64,000 nucleotides of DNA, from the NCBI RefSeq assembly GCF_027887165.1, contig NC_077232.1:9854559-9918558 (forward strand). Direction: 5' to 3'. The notes beneath the pieces were generated by a model that did no database searches, was not told where the DNA came from, and saw only the letters and a list, made by a program, of their open reading frames with translations. Source of the stretch: Monodelphis domestica. Taxonomy: Eukaryota > Chordata > Mammalia > Didelphimorphia > Didelphidae. Below, piece by piece: positions 58,561 to 64,000 of the stretch. Every line of letters begins with the position of its first letter. Positions within the stretch are counted from its first letter, which is position 1. The translations under genes were made by a program, and so were the position numbers.

Positions 58561-60280
58561 CAGAAGCTGCTAGACTTCACAGAAAAAAAAATCCTTCACC
58601 CCTTCTGGATGAGATTATAACCCATTACAGGGTAACTAAGCCTCTTGGGCACCTCGTTCCCTCTGCCATGAGACTATTAACAGTTAACAGACCTGCTTCC
58701 AATATGTCCCACCCATTTCACATGGAGCTGAGGACTAAATAGTGAAAATCACTTCAGATGTCTCGTCCATTACATGTTTAATAAATGTGGAGATGGGGGA
58801 AATACAATAGTGCTTTTGCACTTCTCTTCAACTACAAATGGACCTTTATATCTTGTTACAAACAATTAAAAGACAGGCAAATGATCAGAGGTACTGATGC
58901 TACGAGAGATCTAACAATCACTTCTAAATATTCCTTAAAATCAATTTGAGATATTTAACTCATTAAATGCTCCAAAGGTTGTTAACCAGGTTGACAGAGT
59001 CCATCCGTCATCTATGTGACAATTCACAAAGGCAAAATGGAAGAAAAGGCTGTATAAACAACATGTGACCTCGATGGATCTGGTGACAACCTTAGTATCC
59101 CTAAGGACCTATGTTTTTTTGCCATGAAAGAGGGTTTTTGGAAGATGACTGGGCTTGTACAATGATATTTTGTTCAGTACAGTTATAGGGGAAAGGTACA
59201 AATAAAAATAATGTAACAGAATATATCTAATAGCCAAAACACAGTAGATTAAAATGATTCAATGTAACAGAATAGTTTTGATCAGATTAATATATGAACT
59301 TAAAAGCAAACAATCAGAAAAATACAATAAGATACAGAGACTTTCATAAAACAGTGGCATCTGAAAAGGCTTAAAAATGTAACCTCCAGACTCTTTAAAG
59401 TTCCTTCCCTATCCATTAAGGTTCCTTTTGTCATACCTCTGGGATCTCCTGTAGTGAGGGAGAATTCTTTGCTGAACATAGTATGGAGGAATCCCAAATT
59501 GGATGTATTTTAGAGAGTGGGCAGGCCCAAATGGCAAGGGTTTGTAGGGAGATGAATTTCTCCCCTGAATCTCAGGCAAGATATTAGCAAGGACCAGTGC
59601 ACCCAGGAATGATAGGAAGGAAAAGCATCCTAAAATTGGGAGCTGTTTGAGATAGATAATGCACTGCTCTCTCATAGAGTGGGCCATGCTTGCAATTTCA
59701 CCCTTTGAGGGGAAAAAGAAAAGGTGCTTCTAAATGGCTCTCCAATCAGGCACGGACTGAAGTAGCTCACAGACAGCAGAAATGGCCAGGAGTTAGGAGG
59801 GTAATTATTGCTTAAGGGAAACATACCTGGGCTTCCAAGGCAAGCCCTTAACTGTTGGCAATGTACTTTATCAGCTACCCAGGAGAGGGGCTCCAAGGAC
59901 TTCTAGCTTGTGTGCTCTAAAGATGCTGTGTCAGCAATCAGCAACAGCAGCAGAATCAGGAACAGAAGTGACAGAAGCATGTGGCTAGGAGTTAGCAGCA
60001 GGAGTTTGGATCGGCAGCAAAAAGGATGGGCAAGAGAAACGACTTATCCCTTCTCTGCCAAGAACCCCTGGCTTAATTTGCTCAATTAAAGCCAGGAAAA
60101 ATGGGGAGAAAAAACTCAGCAGGAGCAGGGCAGCAGCTCCGAAGAGAGTTTGGAGTTCTCTCAGAGTTCACGAAGTAGGTGGTGAAAAGCCATGGCAGGA
60201 GAAATGTGGCTTTGTAAAATTTATCTAGGCTATCTTAAAAAATCGAGAATTCTTACTCCAACTTCAGTGGTTGCCATCAA

Positions 60281-60565
60281 TGTAAAAGTTGAAATTAATG
60301 TACAATACTTAAAATATATTTTATACGATTTATTAATAATCACTAGAAGTAAAGGAATTAAAAAGTAACAAAATAAAACCTTGTGCCCATGGCACATCTG
60401 CCTGTTCAAACAGCTTGCTCCATCAATGTCCCGACCCAGGAAGGAAAGACCTCTAGCCATGGAAGACCACCCTATCTATCTTCTGTGTATGTCAGCATGT
60501 AATGACAGGAAGTCAGTGGGCTCCTGAGAAATGTAGTTCAGAGGCACGAGATTTCCAGTTACACA
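60281..60565 (-). repeat. 5' LTR of the intron 4 element
   Basis: Direct-repeat partner of 55203-55488, adjoining the right copy of the ATGT target duplication. It ends about 150 bases before ATL3 exon 5. Confidence 0.88.
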
Positions 60566-60719
60566 ATGTGCAGCTTGGAAAAAAGAAAGGAGTGGTTGCT
60601 GCTCTGGACACAGCCCTGATAAGTGTGTTGAATATGGATGATGCAGGCTCATTTGGGGTTTCTTCAGGTTAATCCTTCTCGGTAGGATGACGTTCATCTT
60701 CAAATTTCTTTTGTTCCAG

Positions 60720-60770
60720 ATTTATAACTTGTCCCAGAACATCCAAGAGGATGATCTCCAACAGTTGCAG
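60720..60770 (+). CDS. ATL3: ATL3 exon 5
   Basis: The 51-nt exon encodes IYNLSQNIQEDDLQQLQ (residues 177-193), identical to the human segment. The acceptor is TTGTTCCAG|ATTTAT and the donor TTGCAG|GTAAGC. The next expected exon (LFTEYGRLAMDEIFQ...) is not in the window. The G4 motif, three-helix middle domain, transmembrane hairpin and C-terminal helix lie beyond the right edge. Confidence 0.97.
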
Positions 60771-61286
60771 GTAAGCAGGGCTCACAGAAGTTATTTCCTT
60801 AGGGTTTTTGTCTATTCCAAGTTTTCACCTCTTTTCGAACAATCTTAGGAGGGCGTTTTTCTCTAAGAGGTTCAAGGGTGTAAGAAGGTTGCTGTTCCCT
60901 TTCCATGCCCATAATGGCTGGCAGCATCTCTGGGCCTGCCCAGCTTCCCTATTTTGGGCCTTTTCACCTGGGACCTCTGTAGAATTCCCTTGAGTCACCT
61001 TACTCAGCACCTCCTCCCCTCAGGACTGTCTCATCTGTCCTGTTACAAGGGAATCACTTTAAAATCAGGGTCCTTGGTGACCCCACTTCTTCCTGCTCCC
61101 TAGAGACCTCCCTCCTACACCCAAGCCCTGACCAGGCTTGTCCTCTTCTTCCACATCTCCTAACCTTTCCCCTTCATGGATGAAGGCCATCCCAGTGGCT
61201 GCCTCTGCCTCCAGCTGCTTGCTCCTTCAGAATTCCTGAAAGAGGTGGTGTTAAGCCATATTTAGTATTGCCAGGATTATGGTAGT

Positions 61287-61483
61287 CTTTTTTTAACCCT
61301 TGCCTTGTGCCTTAGGCTCCATACTGTTTATTGGTTCCAAGGCAGAAGAGTGGTAAGGGCTAGGCAATGGAGGTTAAGTGACTTGCCCAGGGTCACATGG
61401 CTAAACTATATCTGAGGCTGAATTTGAGCTCAGGACCTCCTGTCTCTGGGCTCAGCTCTATCTACTGAGCCATCTAGCCTCCT
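61287..61483 (-). mobile_element. Marsupial tRNA-derived SINE
   Basis: GGTAAGGGCTAGGCAATGGA body and TCTACTGAGCCATCTAGCC head. Confidence 0.88.
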
Positions 61484-62859
61484 TTAGGAACATTTGACGA
61501 ATATTTCTTGTTTTTTGTGGACTCAATGGCAATTAAGTTAATTGAGTTCAGAGCTGGTTGGAGAGATGGCCAAGGAGTTCCCAATCCCACATTCTTGTGG
61601 TATGAGACCTTGAGTGAGTTGCTATGTGGACCTGCCTGCCTCCCTACCCTATGTGACGTTTTGGCCAGTGTCTTGGTTAGAGGCTCAGGGGAAATGTTCC
61701 CCAAATCCCCAGATGCCTCAGAGCTGGGAGGAGAGCATATGTCCAGAAGACAGAGCCAGGATCCCAAAGGCTCTGGGCAGACGGACACAGGCAGCTCAAT
61801 CCCGTAGCCTTTAGTAGGGATAAAGGCCACTAGGTCTCACTTTTGGCCCTGTAAGTCACCTTACAGGCATTCAGTGGGGCAGGCGTAACCAGGCAACAGT
61901 TTGTCTGAAAGAGATCAAGTGGTTCTGCTGGACCTCGGCTCTGTCTATGTCAGTCGTGGTCAGGGCTGTCCAGGACTTCAAGGGAAGACCTTGGGATGCT
62001 GGGACTAAGAGACCAGGGGTCCCTTGTTCTCTACTTTTCTTGAGCTTTCTCTGGAGCAACAGGCTGCTCAGTTTTAGGGAGCACAGTTGAAGGAGGCTAT
62101 TGAAGAGAGCATCCTAGCAGCTAGGGAAGCACCCAGAGGGGAAAGCCTGAAGAAGAGGAGGCCAGGGAGGGATCCTGTTAGTGGGCCATTTGTCCAGCCC
62201 GTTAAAACTGGAATTCCTTTGGGCACAAGCTGGACTTGGGGCTGCTGAGCTCCTGCCCTGCAGTGATGTGGTTCGGTCACAGTGCCCAGGATTCCCTGGA
62301 GAGATAGAGAAATTGGGAGGAGGGTCAGCTTTGGGGTAGATGGTGCTGAAATGAAGTTGAGGGACTTGACTTGGGACTTCCCCTGTGGGCCAGAGAGAGA
62401 GGCTGGAAGAGAGAAGAAGGGGCCCAGGCATGAGGGCCATGGGCTGGGGAAGCTGAGGGCATGGACCTGCTGGGGACGTGGAGGCTCTGACTGTGGGGGT
62501 GACTGAGCCTGAGCCAGGAGGTGCTCATGTCAAAGGCTGCTGTCACGCTGTCCTTTGTCAGGGGGCAATCGGGCTCTGACTCTGCCAGCCTCAGCACCCC
62601 TAAATAGGTTCAATGTAGCTTCTATATCATCCTGCCCCACCCAAGTCTCCTTGGCTGTGTTCCATCATGTCATTGGCCCACAAATATTTATTGAATGCTC
62701 ACCATGGCTAGGCACTGGGGAGAGAAATACAAGAAGGGAATAATCCCTTGTTGCAAGGAGTTTCTATTCTGTCTGAGGTGAAGAATTCATGTTCACATGT
62801 GTGTGGCCAAATGTACATATCCATATACATCCATTTGTCTATGGATTATTATCTCCAAT

Positions 62860-64000
62860 TCATATGATAAGATAGAGTCACAATTCATATGATAGGATAG
62901 AGTCAATCAGTCTCAGCAGAAGATGCTTTTTCTTCACATGTGAGCAGTGAATCCAAGAGTCTCTTTCTCCAATCTTTATAGATGTTGGAGTAGTTAATAA
63001 TATTTGGAATGGTCCTTCCCACGAAGGTTGAGTTGCTCCAGTTCGCTTGAAATTCTTGATATAAACTTTATCTCCTGGGTTCAGGTCATGCAGAGAAAAG
63101 TCTAATGGTCCAGCTTGTACTGCAGTTCCGGATTCATGAAGTTTACGTAGTTTGTGCTGTAACTCCTGTATATAGGAAGCAATAGTAATATCTCCCCCTA
63201 ATAGCGATGTATAAGCCGGGGAGAAAGGCTTAGCCTGTATAGGCGGATGTCCAAAAAGCATCACAAATGGTGAAATATGTAAGTCTCCTCTAGGCCTGCT
63301 TCTAAGATAAAATAGGGCCAAAGGGAGAATTTCGGGCCATTTTAAATGGGTCTCAGTGCATAATTAATTTGCCAATCATAGTCTTAAGTTCTTTATTCAT
63401 CCTCTCCACTTGGCCTGAGCTCTGGGGGTGATATGGAACATGGAATTTTGGAGTTCTCCCCAAGCAAGAATATATTTGGTTTAAGACAGAATCGGTAAAA
63501 TGACTCCCTCTATCGGAGTCAATACGTGCTGGCAGGCCAAAACGAGGAATAATTTCTTTTAAAAGTATCTTTGCAACAAAATCTGCTGTGGCTCGGGTCG
63601 TAGGAAATGCTTCCGGCCATCTGGTTAGTTGATCTACAATTACGAGACAAAATTTATAACGTCCAGCCTTTGGCATTGTTATGAAATCTATCTGTAGATG
63701 TTCAAAAGGTGTGTAAGCCAGAGGATGTCCCCCAAAGGCTTTTCCACGATATGCATGTTGGTTATATGCCTGGCAAATAGGGCAGGCTGAACATACTTTA
63801 GAGGCTATAGTAGTTATACCAGGGGCTATCCATACTCTCTTGACAGAATCCACGATGCCCTGGGTGCCAAAATGACCATTTTTATGAATAGATTGGCAAA
63901 TTTGGTTATAGAAACTTCTAGGGAGCAGGGGTTTTCCTTCAGATGACACCCATACTCCATTAATTTGTTTTGCTTTAAATTTTTGTTCCATTTTTCCACT
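62860..64000 (-). mobile_element. Class I (gammaretrovirus-like) ERV fossil, integrase end of pol
   Basis: On the minus strand the sequence encodes an integrase region: a zinc-binding HH-CC part (HKNGHFGTQG, CSACPICQ), a catalytic core (LQIDFITMPKAGRYKFCLVI, SDRGSHFTD) and a C-terminal domain with PSWEGPF and LLTTPTSIKI...WIHCSHVKKK, as in gammaretroviruses. It continues past the right edge. The visible part looks broken, with about one interruption, and no envelope gene or LTR is recognised on its 3' side before single-copy DNA. It is a fossil in ATL3 intron 5, antisense to the gene. Confidence 0.88.

Larger units (their letters stand above)
55203..60565 (-). mobile_element. LTR retroelement fossil (class I ERV-like), with both LTRs
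   Basis: Two direct repeats of about 285 bases flank 4.8 kb. The element starts TGTGTAA and ends TTTTACA in the minus sense, so it has TG...CA ends. It is bracketed by a 4-bp target duplication ATGT (55199-55202 and 60566-60569), the size usual for gammaretrovirus-like elements. In minus sense a polypurine stretch AGGGGGG sits just before the 3' LTR, and a TGG-led primer-site candidate lies four bases after the 5' LTR; I cannot name the tRNA. I recognise no clear gag, pol or env, so it is a broken or non-autonomous copy and also carries two L1 insertions. The LTRs agree at about 85-88% by eye, suggesting an age of tens of millions of years. Confidence 0.85.
55084..60719 (+). other. ATL3: ATL3 intron 4, nearly filled by an LTR element
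   Basis: Of 5636 intron bases, 5363 belong to the LTR element at 55203-60565. Only about 120 bases on the left and 150 on the right are older intron, so the intron was probably very short before the insertion. Confidence 0.85.
60771..64000 (+). other. ATL3: ATL3 intron 5 (partial)
   Basis: The intron starts GTAAGC and runs off the right edge. It holds a SINE (61287-61483), single-copy DNA at about 61.5-62.65 kb, an old repeat of the type 'tatttattgaatgctcacc...ggcactgggg' (62683-62775) and the retroviral fossil from about 62.86 kb. Confidence 0.8.

Noticed and set aside
59300-59896. Possible envelope- or gag-like frames in the intron 4 LTR element
   Set aside because: No motif of a known gag, pol or env could be recognised, so no coding call is made for this fossil.
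1-64000. tRNA, rRNA, snoRNA or microRNA genes and any operon-like system
   Set aside because: tRNA-like sequence is confined to SINE heads, and I recognised no structured RNA gene or gene cluster beyond RTN3 and ATL3.

Overview
The window is vertebrate nuclear DNA, and the repeats point to a marsupial, most likely a South American opossum such as Monodelphis. It is filled with the marsupial tRNA-derived SINE (head GGGGCAGCTAGGTGGC, body CTGTGTGACCCTGGGCAAGTCACTTAA), with MIR/CORE-SINEs, old L2 and opossum-type L1 3' ends. It also holds a SPIN/OposCharlie-type hAT element, a family known from opossums. No bacterial, plasmid or phage features are present.

Two host genes lie head to head. On the minus strand, positions 1-27075 carry the 5' part of RTN3 (reticulon 3): exon 1 (26928-27075), a 51-nt exon 2 (15069-15119) and the 2277-nt long-isoform exon 3 (4997-7273). 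The exons of the reticulon homology domain are not in the window and must lie left of base 1. On the plus strand, 39985-64000 carries the first five coding exons of ATL3 (atlastin-3 GTPase): 39985-40045, 53511-53728, 53886-54029, 54979-55083 and 60720-60770. These encode residues 1-193, including the P-loop, the switch I region and the DTQG motif. The remaining exons lie right of base 64000. All exon joins keep frame and have AG acceptors; the donor after RTN3 exon 2 is GC rather than GT. Both genes have CpG-island promoters about 12.9 kb apart. The ATL3 promoter has two near-identical ZNF143/SBS-type motifs and the RTN3 promoter has NRF1-like sites. Both proteins act on the tubular ER: RTN3 curves and fragments tubules and its long form is an ER-phagy receptor, while ATL3 fuses tubules.

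The space between the genes (27.1-39.9 kb) and the introns are repeats and single-copy non-coding DNA. ATL3 intron 4 contains a complete-looking LTR element (55203-60565, 4-bp target duplication) that has itself received two L1 insertions, one of which carries a SPIN-like hAT element: four datable layers. ATL3 intron 5 ends in the integrase region of a gammaretrovirus-like (class I) endogenous retrovirus fossil that runs off the window. A third LTR copy lies at about 29.2-29.6 kb.

I found no undescribed gene system. The most useful leads are the GC-AG intron of RTN3, an overlapping upstream reading frame at the ATL3 start, the paired ZNF143-type sites, and the nested ERV/L1/SPIN stratigraphy. 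Repeat boundaries and family names were assigned by eye from remembered consensus sequences and are accurate to roughly 5-20 bases.
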